The notes under the pieces are model-generated. The model was given only the letters and a program-made list of their open reading frames with translations, had not been told where the DNA came from and did no database searches. Both the position numbers and the translations under genes were made by a program. A stretch of 59,937 nucleotides of DNA. Source: Miltoncostaeales bacterium (GTDB lineage: Bacteria > Actinomycetota > Thermoleophilia > Miltoncostaeales > Miltoncostaeaceae). The stretch spans positions 1 through 59,937 of the forward strand of contig JAURGT010000006.1 of the NCBI GenBank assembly GCA_030833665.1. The letters run 5' to 3'. This document shows, piece by piece, positions 34,117 to 42,667 of the stretch. Positions within the stretch are counted from its first letter, which is position 1, and every line of letters begins with the position of its first letter.

Positions 34117-34189
34117 GGGCGGTTAGCTCAGTTGGTAGAGCACCTGCCTTACAAGCAGGGGGCCGGCGGTTCAAGTCCGTCACCGCCCA
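34117..34189 (+). tRNA. tRNA-Val (anticodon TAC)
   Basis: 73 nt: acceptor GGGCGGT paired with ACCGCCC, D-arm TAGCTCAGTTGGTAGAGCA, anticodon loop CTTACAA, T-arm GGCGGTTCAAGTCCGTC. It is followed after 19 bp by tRNA-Asp. Confidence 0.96.
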
Positions 34190-34208
34190 TCGCTCACCGC
34201 TGGTGCCA

Positions 34209-34282
34209 GGGGGTGTAGCTCAGCTGGTTAGAGCGCAGGACTGTCAATCCTGAGGCCGCGGGTTCAAGTCCCGTCACTCCCG
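34209..34282 (+). tRNA. tRNA-Asp (anticodon GTC)
   Basis: 74 nt: acceptor GGGGGTG with CACTCCC (one G-T pair), D-arm TAGCTCAGCTGGTTAGAGCG, anticodon loop CTGTCAA between AGGA and TCCT, T-arm GCGGGTTCAAGTCCCGT. A degenerate copy of its 3' half lies at 37902-37946. Confidence 0.96.
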
Positions 34283-34287
34283 CTTCA

Positions 34288-34315
34288 CGAAAGCCCCGCG
34301 ATCGCGGGGCTTTCG
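34288..34315 (+). terminator. Terminator after the tRNA pair
   Basis: A perfect 28-bp palindrome: CGAAAGCCCCGCGA followed by its complement. It starts 5 bp after tRNA-Asp. Confidence 0.75.
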
Positions 34316-34473
34316 GCCTTCCGGTACCGACGCGCGCTGGCGACCGGGGTGGGAGACGTGGGGAAACCCCCACCCGAGAAGGGCCGCGGCTGGACCTAGC
34401 CCCCGCCATCTGGCTTTTTCATTGGGAAGCGCCCGCCACCCGCCGCTCACCCGCCCCTGAAAGAGACCATCCC

Positions 34474-34671
34474 GTGCGCATCGTTCCCGCCGCAGCAGGA
34501 GCCGCCCTCATGCTGATGCCCGTGGGCACAGCCCAGGGCGCAAGGCCAGCCCAGCACCTGTTTGCCACCGATGGCGAATATCTGGGCGCGGGCTCCCCGA
34601 CCGTCCAAGCGTCCGGCCATGCGAGGGCTCGCCAGGTCCTGGCGCGTCTCCTGAGGAAAAGTAATGCCTGA
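34474..34671 (+). CDS. Small secreted protein upstream of the CopC/CopD fusion
   Basis: 65 residues from a GTG. The start MRIVPAAAGAALMLMPVGTAQG looks like a signal peptide; the mature part of about 43 residues has no recognised motif. The stop overlaps the next gene's start by 8 bp, so translation may be coupled to the CopC/CopD fusion. The ribosome site is weak. It may only be a leader frame. Confidence 0.4.
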   Translation: MRIVPAAAGAALMLMPVGTAQGARPAQHLFATDGEYLGAGSPTVQASGHARARQVLARLLRKSNA

Positions 34672-36526
34672 TCGGGAACTCGTCAGCCGTCCTGCACCAT
34701 CCCCCACCGCCAGTCGCGCGCCAGCGTCTGCGTGGAGCCCGCGTGCCGCCCTGTGGCAGGCAGTGCTCCTGATCGGTGCCGCCCTGGTGCTTCTCGGTGC
34801 CGCCGCGTCGACCGCATCCGCGCACATGGCGCTCGAAACGAGCCAGCCCCAGAGCGGACAGGTGCTCACACGCGCGCCGGCGACGGTCACCCTCACGTTC
34901 GGCGAGCGCGGCACGCCTGTCGGGACGGGAATCAAGCTGCTCGACGGGTCCGGTGCCACGGTCCCGGCAGTAGTCACCCCGGCCTCGGGCACGACATTCA
35001 CCGTGACGCCCTCGTCTGTGCTCACGGCGGGGGAGTACGCGGTGTCATTCCGGGTGCGCAGTGACGATGGGCACACGGAGGTGGGATCCGTGACGTTCCG
35101 TGTCGCCTCCTCCTCCGGAGGGTCGAGCGAGACCACGGCGGGGCCGGTACGCCTCGTGTCGAGTACGCCCACCGCTCGGGCGACCGGCATCGCGCCGCCC
35201 GCGCGCGTGGCGCTGAGGTTCAGCGCGCCGGTCGAACTGACCGGCAGCGGGCTGCGCCTGCTCAACGCCGACGGCGGTGAGATCGCCGCCTCGGTGTCGC
35301 AGGACGGGCAGGTATTCACGCTGACGCCGGAGGCACCGCTGTCGGGTGGCCACCACGGCGTTACCTGGCGGCTTGTCGACGCTGAGGGCGAAGAGGTGTT
35401 CGGGTCGACGTGGTTCCATGTGGGCGCGGGTCATTCCGAGGGCATGGTTGCGCCCGGCGGGGATGGCATGGAGGGCGGGTCCGACGGCATGGGCATGGGT
35501 TCCGAGTCCGATCTCATGGAGTTGCCGGACGCCCTCGCGAGCGCTCTGGAGCCGCCCGACGACACCGCTGCACTCATCGTGCGCGACATCGGTATGGCGG
35601 CGCTCTACCTGGGGCTCATCCTCGGCCTCGGCACCCTCATATTCACGCGGTACGCCATGGTCGGCAGCGCAGCCGAGGTGCGCACGCAGTTCCGGATCGT
35701 GCGCATCGGGGGCGTGGCGATCGCCATCGGGGCACTGGTGGCCGCACTCGGAAGCCTGTGGGAGCAGGCGGGGGAATGGTCGAGCACATTCACAACGGCC
35801 ACTCTCGATTCGTACCTGACCTCGCAGGCGGGTCTCGCGATGCTCCTGGCGTTCGCCGGCGGAGTACTGGTCGCTGCCGGCGCTGTAGGGCGGGACGCAC
35901 CGGTGGATCCGATCCCCGGCGTCACGGTGGCACCGCCGGACGGAGCACCCGTACGCGGCGCCCTTGGGGCTGCGTGGATCGCCCTCGTCGGGATCGCCGT
36001 GGCCATCGCCGGCCTCGCGATAGACGGCCACTCCGGGGAGGTCACGCCGCAGTGGCTCATGCTCCTCACGGACGTCCTGCATATCATCGTCGTGGCCGCA
36101 TGGGCGGCCGCCGTCGTCCTCATCGCCATGCTTGCACTCCGCCGCAGCGCAGCGGGGCAGCCCGCCGGCACGGGGGCCATGGTGATCCGCTTCGCCAATA
36201 TGGCGACGGTGCTCATCGCCCTGATGGTCGTGACCGGGGTCGTCCTGGCCGTCCTCATCCTCCCCAGCGCCTCGGCGCTCGTAACCACAGCGTGGGGTCT
36301 CGTGCTGATCGCGAAGGTGGCCCTGGTCCTCTGCGCCCTCGCCATCGGCGCCCACGCGCACTACAAGGTCGTGCCCCAGCTACGGGCATCGGTGGCCGAC
36401 GGTGTCTCCGGGCCAGACCCCGCCCTCGTGCGCGCACTGGGCAGGGCCACCGCTGTCGAGGGAGTCCTGCTCATCGCCGTGATCGCCCTCGCGGCGGTGC
36501 TGGTGGGGCTGTCGCCGATGTCGTAG
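34664..36526 (+). CDS. CopC/CopD copper-resistance fusion with a Met-rich linker
   Basis: 620 residues. A membrane anchor or signal (LLIGAALVLLGAAASTASA) ends just before His54, the N-terminal copper ligand of CopC domains (AHMALETSQPQSG); the second ligand region is SDDGHTEVG. A second, weaker beta-domain follows (RLVSSTPTARATG). Residues about 250-290 are a Met/Gly/His-rich linker (GHSEGMV, GGDGMEGG, DGMGMG) likely to bind copper. The C-terminal half is CopD, about eight helices (MAALYLGLILGLGTLIFTR; LTDVLHIIVVAAWAA). It should import or buffer copper at the membrane. A ribosome site GAGGAAAA precedes the ATG. Confidence 0.87.
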   Translation: MPDRELVSRPAPSPTASRAPASAWSPRAALWQAVLLIGAALVLLGAAASTASAHMALETSQPQSGQVLTRAPATVTLTFGERGTPVGTGIKLLDGSGATVPAVVTPASGTTFTVTPSSVLTAGEYAVSFRVRSDDGHTEVGSVTFRVASSSGGSSETTAGPVRLVSSTPTARATGIAPPARVALRFSAPVELTGSGLRLLNADGGEIAASVSQDGQVFTLTPEAPLSGGHHGVTWRLVDAEGEEVFGSTWFHVGAGHSEGMVAPGGDGMEGGSDGMGMGSESDLMELPDALASALEPPDDTAALIVRDIGMAALYLGLILGLGTLIFTRYAMVGSAAEVRTQFRIVRIGGVAIAIGALVAALGSLWEQAGEWSSTFTTATLDSYLTSQAGLAMLLAFAGGVLVAAGAVGRDAPVDPIPGVTVAPPDGAPVRGALGAAWIALVGIAVAIAGLAIDGHSGEVTPQWLMLLTDVLHIIVVAAWAAAVVLIAMLALRRSAAGQPAGTGAMVIRFANMATVLIALMVVTGVVLAVLILPSASALVTTAWGLVLIAKVALVLCALAIGAHAHYKVVPQLRASVADGVSGPDPALVRALGRATAVEGVLLIAVIALAAVLVGLSPMS

Positions 36527-36751
36527 GCGGGAGCAGTCTGCGAAACGTGCAAGTCGCCCCAGGGCTTGCATCAGCGCTCGCGCGGTCGCGCGGGGAAACC
36601 GGAATCGTCCCCGAGCCCGGGCCGAGCCCGGCACACGTCGTCGTCAGACGGTCGGGGTCGGCCGTATCGAACGGCAACCTGTGCGCGCGGGGGACTCCCC
36701 ACCCCCGACCCCGACACCGCCGATGAGGGCGACTAGTCTCATGCTCTCGCC

Positions 36752-37903
36752 GTGAAATCGCGACTCCCCTATCTGCGTCTTTTCGCTGCCGCTGCCACGA
36801 CCGCCGCGGCGGCCACGCTGTTCCTGGCCGTCCCTGCCCCGAAGGCCGCGGCAGGGACGGCAGCGGTGGCAGGTGCGGGAGGGGCGGCAACGACGGAGGC
36901 CCCGGCATGGCAGGGCCGCCTGCGCCTGCGGACAACCATCACGGGGCAGATCTCGCCGAAGTCCGTGGCCGCATCGGGCAACGGGCTGGTGACCGCACAG
37001 AACATGATGTACACCCACACCGTCACGGTGTACGACGCCCGAACCATGAAGCTCAAGGCGACGATTCCCGACTCCGTGAACCTCGCTCGCTTCGGCATCA
37101 AGGGGCACCCGGGTGTGTCCCGGGGAGCGCCGGTCGAGGCCGCGTTCTCCCCCGGTGGCCTGTACGGCTACGTGAGCAACTACGCCATGTACGGCCGCGG
37201 ATTCGGACCTGAGGGCAAGGACACCTGCACGCCCTCGTCGGGGACCGACCGCTCCTTCGCCTACCGCATCAACCTCGAGAGCATGGCGATCGACAAGGTG
37301 TACCCCGTCGGCGCCGTGCCGAAGGTCGTCGCCGTGACGCCCGATGGTGGGCGGGTGCTGGTGACCAACTGGTGTTCGTGGGACATGACCGTGATCGATG
37401 CGGCCACGGGGAAGATCCTGCGCACGGTGCCGATGGGTGCGTACCCGCGCGGCATCGCGGTGTCGAAGGACGGCCGGTTCGCCCTGGTGGCGATCATGGG
37501 CAGCAACCACCTGCTCCGCGTCGACCTGCGTAACTACCGCACGCGGCAGATCGCTGTGGGGTCCGGCCCACGCGCAGTCGCGCTCTCGAATGACGGGCGG
37601 ACGGCGTACGTCACCCTCAACGCGGAGGGCCGGGTCGCCAGCGTCAACCTCCGCACCGGTGCGGTGGCCCGGGTGTCGACCGGCAATGCGCCGCGCAGCC
37701 TGGCACGCTCGGCAGATGGGTCAGCGCTTTACGTTGTCAACTACGAGAGCGGCTCGATATCGAAGCTGCGGGCACGCAACATGCGTGTGATCCAGACCAT
37801 CAACGCGTGCCAGCACCCTATCGGCATCACCTACGAGCCGGTGACGCGGCGTGTATGGGTGGCCTGCTACGGCGGCGCGATCCTGGTCTTCGACGACCAG
37901 TAG
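36752..37903 (+). CDS. Secreted YVTN-type beta-propeller protein
   Basis: 383 residues from a GTG. A signal peptide (LRLFAAAATTAAAATLFLAVPAP) is followed by an Ala/Gly-rich stretch and about six to seven propeller blades. Blades carry the typical units VVAVTPDGGRVLVTNW, GIAVSKDGRFALVAIMG, AVALSNDGRTAYVTLN and SLARSADGSALYVVNYESGSIS. Such proteins act in surface binding or as lactonase-like folds; no catalytic residues stand out. Its stop codon runs straight into the degenerate tRNA-Asp sequence. Confidence 0.85.
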   Translation: MKSRLPYLRLFAAAATTAAAATLFLAVPAPKAAAGTAAVAGAGGAATTEAPAWQGRLRLRTTITGQISPKSVAASGNGLVTAQNMMYTHTVTVYDARTMKLKATIPDSVNLARFGIKGHPGVSRGAPVEAAFSPGGLYGYVSNYAMYGRGFGPEGKDTCTPSSGTDRSFAYRINLESMAIDKVYPVGAVPKVVAVTPDGGRVLVTNWCSWDMTVIDAATGKILRTVPMGAYPRGIAVSKDGRFALVAIMGSNHLLRVDLRNYRTRQIAVGSGPRAVALSNDGRTAYVTLNAEGRVASVNLRTGAVARVSTGNAPRSLARSADGSALYVVNYESGSISKLRARNMRVIQTINACQHPIGITYEPVTRRVWVACYGGAILVFDDQ

Positions 37904-37946
37904 GACTGTCAATCCCCCCGGGGGGGTTCACGTCCCGTCACTCCCG
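37902..37946 (+). repeat. Degenerate copy of the tRNA-Asp 3' half
   Basis: AGGACTGTCAATCC (37902-37915) is identical to 34237-34250 of tRNA-Asp, and 37924-37946 matches 34260-34282 at 22 of 23 positions (T-arm and acceptor). The variable loop between is changed to a C/G run. The 5' half is missing. A hairpin and the text CGACCGGGGTG further downstream also parallel the region after the true tRNA-Asp (34341), so the duplication may extend over 100 bp. Confidence 0.85.
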
Positions 37947-37955
37947 TCAGAAGAG

Positions 37956-37984
37956 AGGCCCGCTCCGGCGGGCCTTTCGCGTTT
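37956..37984 (+). terminator. Hairpin terminator after the tRNA-Asp remnant
   Basis: AGGCCCGC-TCCG-GCGGGCCT, an 8-bp perfect stem, followed by TTCGCGTTTT. It occupies the same relative place as the terminator after the intact tRNA-Asp. Confidence 0.7.
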
Positions 37985-38134
37985 TCGGCAGCCATGTGCG
38001 ACGACCGGGGTGAGGGAGGTGCGGATTACCTGATGCCAGAGGTGCCAGGACTGGATTCAGAACCGGTCCCCTTTCTTCATGACGTCGTGGTGCGTGGTTG
38101 CCGACGGTCGCTCGCTCCCGAGGGGAGACGTTCC

Positions 38135-38541
38135 ATGCGTATGTTCCTCGCCGCTGCGGCTCAGCACTGCTGCTGGCATCCGTGGCCATGGCCCAGGCCG
38201 GGACGATGTCGCTCAGGGACCTCGCCACGGGCTGTCGAGCAGATCACTCGACCATCGCCGTTGGGCAGTACGACATCCCGAGGAACGCCGGGGTCGTCAA
38301 CATCAACCTTCCGGCAAACCCGAGCCGGTACGACGTCTTCCAATGCGGTCAGGACCCGGGCACCCTCGTCGCCCGGAACGATGGCACCCCCTTCGCCGCC
38401 TCGATGCTGGGGTGCGGGGACACATCCCGGAGCGGCCTGGAGGTGTATAAGTGGGGCATCTTGTTCACACGCGTCTCCGCCGCCGCCAGCACGGGCTCCG
38501 GGAGACACTGCGTTGTGTCGGTCACGTTCAGCACCGGGTAA
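38135..38541 (+). pseudogene. Secreted small protein with a frameshift in its signal peptide
   Basis: A strong ribosome site (GAGGGGAGA) precedes ATG 38135, which opens MRMFLAAAAQ and then leaves the coding frame. The frame one base over carries ALLLASVAMAQAG and continues for about 115 residues to 38541, with several cysteines (LATGCRADHS, DVFQCGQDP, MLGCGDTS, GRHCVVSVTFSTG). Joining the two frames near 38150-38170 with one added base rebuilds a normal signal peptide. Either a one-base deletion has broken the gene or the assembly has an error. The mature domain is a beta-rich secreted protein of no recognised family. Confidence 0.6.
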
Positions 38542-38624
38542 GCGCTCACGTCCCGGCTCAACACGCAACACGGGCACGGGCCACCGGATCTTCCTTCTGT
38601 CGCCTGCCCGAGGAGAATTCCCGA

Positions 38625-39719
38625 ATGCGAATCACCATCGCGTCGCTCTGGTTGGCGGCCCTGTGCGCCACCGCGGCGGCCGGCACGGCTACCGCGGAAA
38701 GCCTCGACGCATCAACGCGTGATCGCCTCGACCGCGCGGTGTCCTCGGTCTTCGTGCAATACGACTCGCCGGGGTACGCCCTGGGCGTGTGGATGCCCGA
38801 CGGCCGCGAGTACCTGCGGGCCTACGGGGTCGCCAACCGGCTGACGGGCGCGCCCACCAGCGTCGATGACCACTGGCGCATTGGCAGCGTCACCAAGACC
38901 ATGACCGCAGTTGCGGTGCTTCGCCTGGTCGATCGCGGGGTGATCTCGCTCGACGACAGGCTCCAGCGATTCGTGCCCGGCATCGCCTTCGGCGGGCGCG
39001 TCACGGTGCGCCAGCTCCTCGGCATGCGCTCCGGCGTGTTCGAGGTCATTCCCAAGATCCTCGCCGACCCCTTCCGCTGGTCGGTGGCGAGATCCATCGC
39101 GGCGATTCGCCGGGGCGCGCCGCAGTTTCGTCCAGGGACCCGCGGCGTGTACGACAACTCCAACTACATCCTGCTGGGCCGGGTACTCGAGGCCGCCACG
39201 GGCCGTGCCGCGGAGGATGTGATCCGCGACGAGGTGCTGGTGCCTGCCGGGCTGGCGCAGACCACACTCCCCACGACGATGGGGATGCCGGGCCCATTCC
39301 GTCGCGGGTACTGGTCGCCCGCACCGGGTGCCCCCTTGCAGGATGGCACCCGCTCCAATCCCGCCGGCGCATGGACCGCGGGCAACGGCATCTCCACGCT
39401 CCGCGACCTGGCCAGATGGGCCACCGTTCTGTCCGATGGATCCCTCCTCAGCCCCGGCCTTCACGCTGCGCAGATGAGGTGGACCCGCATCACGGTGGAC
39501 GGCGACCCGGGGTGGCGATACGGCCTCGGAGTGTTCGTGTACCCGGGCGGCTGGCGCGGTCACACCGGCTATATCCCCGGCTACAGCACCGCGATGGCCC
39601 ACGATCCCTCGTCAGGGGCGACCGTGGTGGTGACGGGTGCCGGCCCGATGGGTGCAGTCGCGCGCACTGCCATGTTCAAGGTCATCCGGGTCATCTCCGA
39701 TCCCGCTGCGGGGGGTTGA
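38625..39719 (+). CDS. Secreted serine hydrolase (class C beta-lactamase / D,D-peptidase fold)
   Basis: 364 residues, ATG with AGGAG upstream. A signal peptide (IASLWLAALCATAAAGTATA) is followed by the penicillin-binding fold: S-x-x-K at Ser88/Lys91 (IGSVTKTM), Y-x-N at Tyr176/Asn178 (VYDNSNYILLG), and the KTG-equivalent HTG in GHTGYIPGYS. Such proteins are D-Ala-D-Ala carboxypeptidases, esterases or peptidases. The GHTG variant is common in the esterase/carboxypeptidase branch. The stop codon is inside a small GGGGG-TTGA-CCCCC hairpin. Confidence 0.9.
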   Translation: MRITIASLWLAALCATAAAGTATAESLDASTRDRLDRAVSSVFVQYDSPGYALGVWMPDGREYLRAYGVANRLTGAPTSVDDHWRIGSVTKTMTAVAVLRLVDRGVISLDDRLQRFVPGIAFGGRVTVRQLLGMRSGVFEVIPKILADPFRWSVARSIAAIRRGAPQFRPGTRGVYDNSNYILLGRVLEAATGRAAEDVIRDEVLVPAGLAQTTLPTTMGMPGPFRRGYWSPAPGAPLQDGTRSNPAGAWTAGNGISTLRDLARWATVLSDGSLLSPGLHAAQMRWTRITVDGDPGWRYGLGVFVYPGGWRGHTGYIPGYSTAMAHDPSSGATVVVTGAGPMGAVARTAMFKVIRVISDPAAGG

Positions 39720-39923
39720 CCCCCGATCAGCCGGGCGTCGGCAGCACCGACCCCCCGGTGCTGGTATGGCACCTGACCGTTCGTGCTGGTCTTCAGCGCC
39801 GAGGCCACCTCGGCGCGCATCGGCGTCCAGTAGGCCGGCATCCTGACCGCGTACCCGGGGTTGAGGACGTGCACGAGGGCGGGGACGCCACCTCGGCGAT
39901 CCTGAGCGCCCAAGTGCGCGGCA

Positions 39924-41642
39924 TCACACGGGGACCCCAAGGCGCACGGCCACGGTGATGGATGCACCCCGACCGCCTGGCCCGGGAGTGAGCGACCAGG
40001 CATCCGGGGCCACGAAGTCCAGCCACGCCGATCCCATGCCGGGATGCACATCGGCAAGCCCCGTGCCATCGTCCGTGACGCAGATTTGCAGCATGGAGTC
40101 GCCAACGCGTTCGGCCACCACCGACACCGATTGGGCGTCACCGTGCTTGTGCGCGTTGCTGAGCGCCTCCTCCACCACGCGACCCGCATCCGCAACGACG
40201 GCCGGGGGGATCGAACCCACCGACGGCGCGACCTCGATTTCCACCTCCATGAACCCGCTCCACAGCGACGCACGTCGCTCCATCTCCCCGGCGAGGCTCG
40301 TGGGCATCGTGGGGGCGGCCACATCTGACTCGAACGCGCTCCTCGCGCGCTGCAGGACGCCCGCCGGCCCACCCCGAATCAGGTCGGCGTTCTCGAGCGC
40401 ATAGGCAGTGGCGAGCAGGTGCGACTGCAGGGTGCCGTGCACGTACTGGGCGAGCAGGCGGCTCACGCGAACGAGTTCGCGATCCATCGCCAGGGCATCC
40501 ACGGTACGGGCGTCCACCTCCTGCTCGAGCGCATCTGCAACGTCACGCTCTCCGTCGACGACCGACCCGACCGCGGCGCATCCGAGAATCACGACGGCGG
40601 CGCAGAACGCCATGCCCACCGTGCGCGTGATGGGAGAACCGCCAAACACGACCTGGAGGAACAGCGCTGCTGTTGCTGTTGCGGCGATGCCGAGGAGCAG
40701 GGACAGTGCCAGGGTGTGTCGCCTGAGCGCAGGGCGGATTGCCACGACCATCGTGACCACTGCCATGGCCGCGCCCACCGCGCCGCCCGCGAGGGCGGCG
40801 GACGCGATGGCCTCGGCCGCACCGCCCGAGCGCTCGTAGACGATCAGGGCCACCAACAACGCGAACACGCCTGCTGCAATGGCGGGGTACGGGCGGTGCC
40901 CTCGGAGCTCTTCCCGCAGTGCCGCGAGCATGGACACCTCGGGAACCGGCCGGTCGCGTGCCGAATACAACCGATGGCTGAGCGGTCGCAGGGATGTCAC
41001 CACCGTGTGGCGGATCTGCTCTGCCAGCAGGCGGCGCTCGGTCGGGTCGAGATCCCCATGCTCATGGCTGAGGTGGCCACGCGCCTGGCTCGAGGCGGAC
41101 AGCACCTCCGCATACAGCGAGTCGGTCATCGCATCAGCGAGCCCCCCACGTGCCACATCGGCTGCCCGGAGCGCCACCAGTCCCTCGGCGAACTGGCGGT
41201 GGCGGCGGCGATGACGATCGATGCCGAAGGCGACCGCTGCGGCGGCCGGCGCGAGCAGACCACCAACGAGCACCGAGGCGAGCACGCGGGCGCCCACCGC
41301 CCCGCCGACCTCCAGCCCCTGCGCCGACGCGACCCAGAGCAGGGCGGCTGCGCGTGCCAGCCCGGCGATCGCGCCCATTGCCACCACCGACCACACCGGG
41401 ACCGGGGCGACGGCGCGGCGGCGGAATGCCGTGACATCCGCGAGCAGCACCACGGCGCACATCGCGATGCTGCCCGCCGCTCCCGCCACGATCCATCGCA
41501 ACGCCTGCCCGCCCGATGCGGATGCATCCGCATCGATAACTGGCTGCAGGAACGCCAGCGCCACCGCCACCGGGATCAGGACCGGCCACGCGATGGCCCA
41601 TCGCCCGCCCAGGCGCTCGCGCAGGCGGGGCCCGGTGCTCAT
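39924..41642 (-). CDS. NarL-type sensor histidine kinase with two membrane blocks
   Basis: 572 residues. Four or five membrane helices fill residues 15-140, a cytoplasmic stretch follows (about 145-240, with GHLSHEHGDLDPTERRLLAEQIRH), then a second membrane block (about 255-375). The kinase part has a phospho-acceptor-like helix AQYVHGTLQSHLLATA and an HATPase domain with EEALSNAHKHGDA (N box) and VTDDGTGL (G1 box). The cytoplasmic stretch between the membrane blocks resembles a second dimerisation helix pair, which is unusual. The start overlaps the response regulator stop by 4 bp, making a standard pair. Confidence 0.85.
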   Translation of the reverse strand: MSTGPRLRERLGGRWAIAWPVLIPVAVALAFLQPVIDADASASGGQALRWIVAGAAGSIAMCAVVLLADVTAFRRRAVAPVPVWSVVAMGAIAGLARAAALLWVASAQGLEVGGAVGARVLASVLVGGLLAPAAAAVAFGIDRHRRRHRQFAEGLVALRAADVARGGLADAMTDSLYAEVLSASSQARGHLSHEHGDLDPTERRLLAEQIRHTVVTSLRPLSHRLYSARDRPVPEVSMLAALREELRGHRPYPAIAAGVFALLVALIVYERSGGAAEAIASAALAGGAVGAAMAVVTMVVAIRPALRRHTLALSLLLGIAATATAALFLQVVFGGSPITRTVGMAFCAAVVILGCAAVGSVVDGERDVADALEQEVDARTVDALAMDRELVRVSRLLAQYVHGTLQSHLLATAYALENADLIRGGPAGVLQRARSAFESDVAAPTMPTSLAGEMERRASLWSGFMEVEIEVAPSVGSIPPAVVADAGRVVEEALSNAHKHGDAQSVSVVAERVGDSMLQICVTDDGTGLADVHPGMGSAWLDFVAPDAWSLTPGPGGRGASITVAVRLGVPV

Positions 41643-42301
41643 CGACCGCCGGTCTCGTCGATGTATGCGCGCGCCAGGAGGACCCTCCGATTGGTGCGCG
41701 AGTCGGCGTCGATCCCGAGGTGCTGGGCAATCCGCGCCACGGTGCGCTCCACCGCCGACTCGCCGATTCCCCGCTCGCGCGCGATCTCGGCATTGCTGAG
41801 GCCTGCCGCCACCATGCCGAGCAGGTCCATCTGGTTGTCGGTGAGCCCTGCCAGGCGCGAAGACTCGATCGCCACCCCGGGATCCTCGCCTGAGGCCACC
41901 GCCAATCGCACCGAGCGCGCCAGCGCGATCACCAGCGCTTCGGCGTCCCCCAGTTCGCCCTTGGTCAGGTAGCTGGTGCCCCGGGGGAATGCTGATGCGT
42001 CCACCCCCGCCGCTCGCGGGTCGGTGAACGACGTGAGGATGACGATGCCAATGGATGCGAACTGACGACGGAGGGCGACCGCGAGATCCGCGCCCGTGGG
42101 CCCATCACCCAGATCGAGGTCGATGAGCGCCGCGTCCGGTGCGGCGTCGCGGGCAAGCGACAGGGCCTCGCGCGCGGAACCGGCGTCGTGAACCACATCC
42201 ACGCCGGCCGCGGCCAGCGTCCCCGCCAGCGTCATGCGCGTGAAGGGATTGTCCTCGACGACCATCACACGGAGGGCACGCGGTGTCACTGGCGCAGTCA
42301 A
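41639..42301 (-). CDS. LuxR/NarL-family response regulator
   Basis: 220 residues. The receiver domain has VVEDNPF at the start (acid pocket), the phosphorylation Asp61 in ALIDLDLGDG, the Thr/Ser switch in ILTSF and the lysine in YLTKGE. The C-terminal helix-turn-helix reads GLTDNQMDLLGMVAAGLSNAEIARERGIGESAVERTVARI. It is the first gene of the pair with the histidine kinase. The target genes are unknown. Confidence 0.92.
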   Translation of the reverse strand: MTAPVTPRALRVMVVEDNPFTRMTLAGTLAAAGVDVVHDAGSAREALSLARDAAPDAALIDLDLGDGPTGADLAVALRRQFASIGIVILTSFTDPRAAGVDASAFPRGTSYLTKGELGDAEALVIALARSVRLAVASGEDPGVAIESSRLAGLTDNQMDLLGMVAAGLSNAEIARERGIGESAVERTVARIAQHLGIDADSRTNRRVLLARAYIDETGGR

Positions 42302-42667
42302 GCAGCCACCCCATCGTTTGTCCTGTCCACCTAGTAGTCATACGCCTGTGGCGTGCGGGCCTGCCTGCGTGGCGAGAGCCGGGTGTGGCTTCCCCCACGC
42401 GCCGCGCCTGGGCCTGCGCCTGCGCCTGCTACGCGAGCATTCCGCTCGAGCACCCTCGCGGCGAGCAGCGTCGCGCTCGTGATGATCCAAGCGCTCTACG
42501 ACAACGGCAAGGCGGCGAGTCAGATGAGGCACATGGGGAAACCCCCACCCCCGCGAGCGCAGCAGCAGGGTGACGGGCACTGCCCCTGCAAGCATCGCGT
42601 CGTGCACACCGTGAGTGCACCCGCTGGCTACGGGCGCCACACCCGCCTCCGCAGGGTCTCGCCGGCG
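42302..42667. other. 366-bp intergenic region upstream of the two-component genes
   Basis: No convincing gene is seen. It should hold the promoter of the response regulator gene on the minus strand. It contains tandem CTGCGC-type repeats (about 42408-42430) and, at 42534-42550, TGGGGAAACCCCCACCC, identical over 17 bp to 34359-34375; both can form a TGGGG-AAAC-CCCCA hairpin. A related form lies inverted near 42385-42400 (TGGCTTCCCCCACGCG). Confidence 0.4.

Noticed and set aside
34316-34473. A known riboswitch (c-di-AMP or c-di-GMP type) after tRNA-Asp
   Set aside because: GTGGGGAAACCCCCAC recalls parts of such motifs but the surrounding conserved blocks are not present.
34283-37901. Integrase or excisionase gene inside the tRNA-Asp segment
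   Set aside because: All frames of useful length were accounted for by the small secreted protein, the CopC/CopD fusion and the propeller; no recombinase motif was found.
41200-42000. Plus-strand frames in the two-component region
   Set aside because: Both minus-strand genes have clear motifs. The plus frames are shadows.
42408-42430. Short CTGCGC repeats as a CRISPR or satellite
   Set aside because: Only a few direct copies of six bases without spacers.
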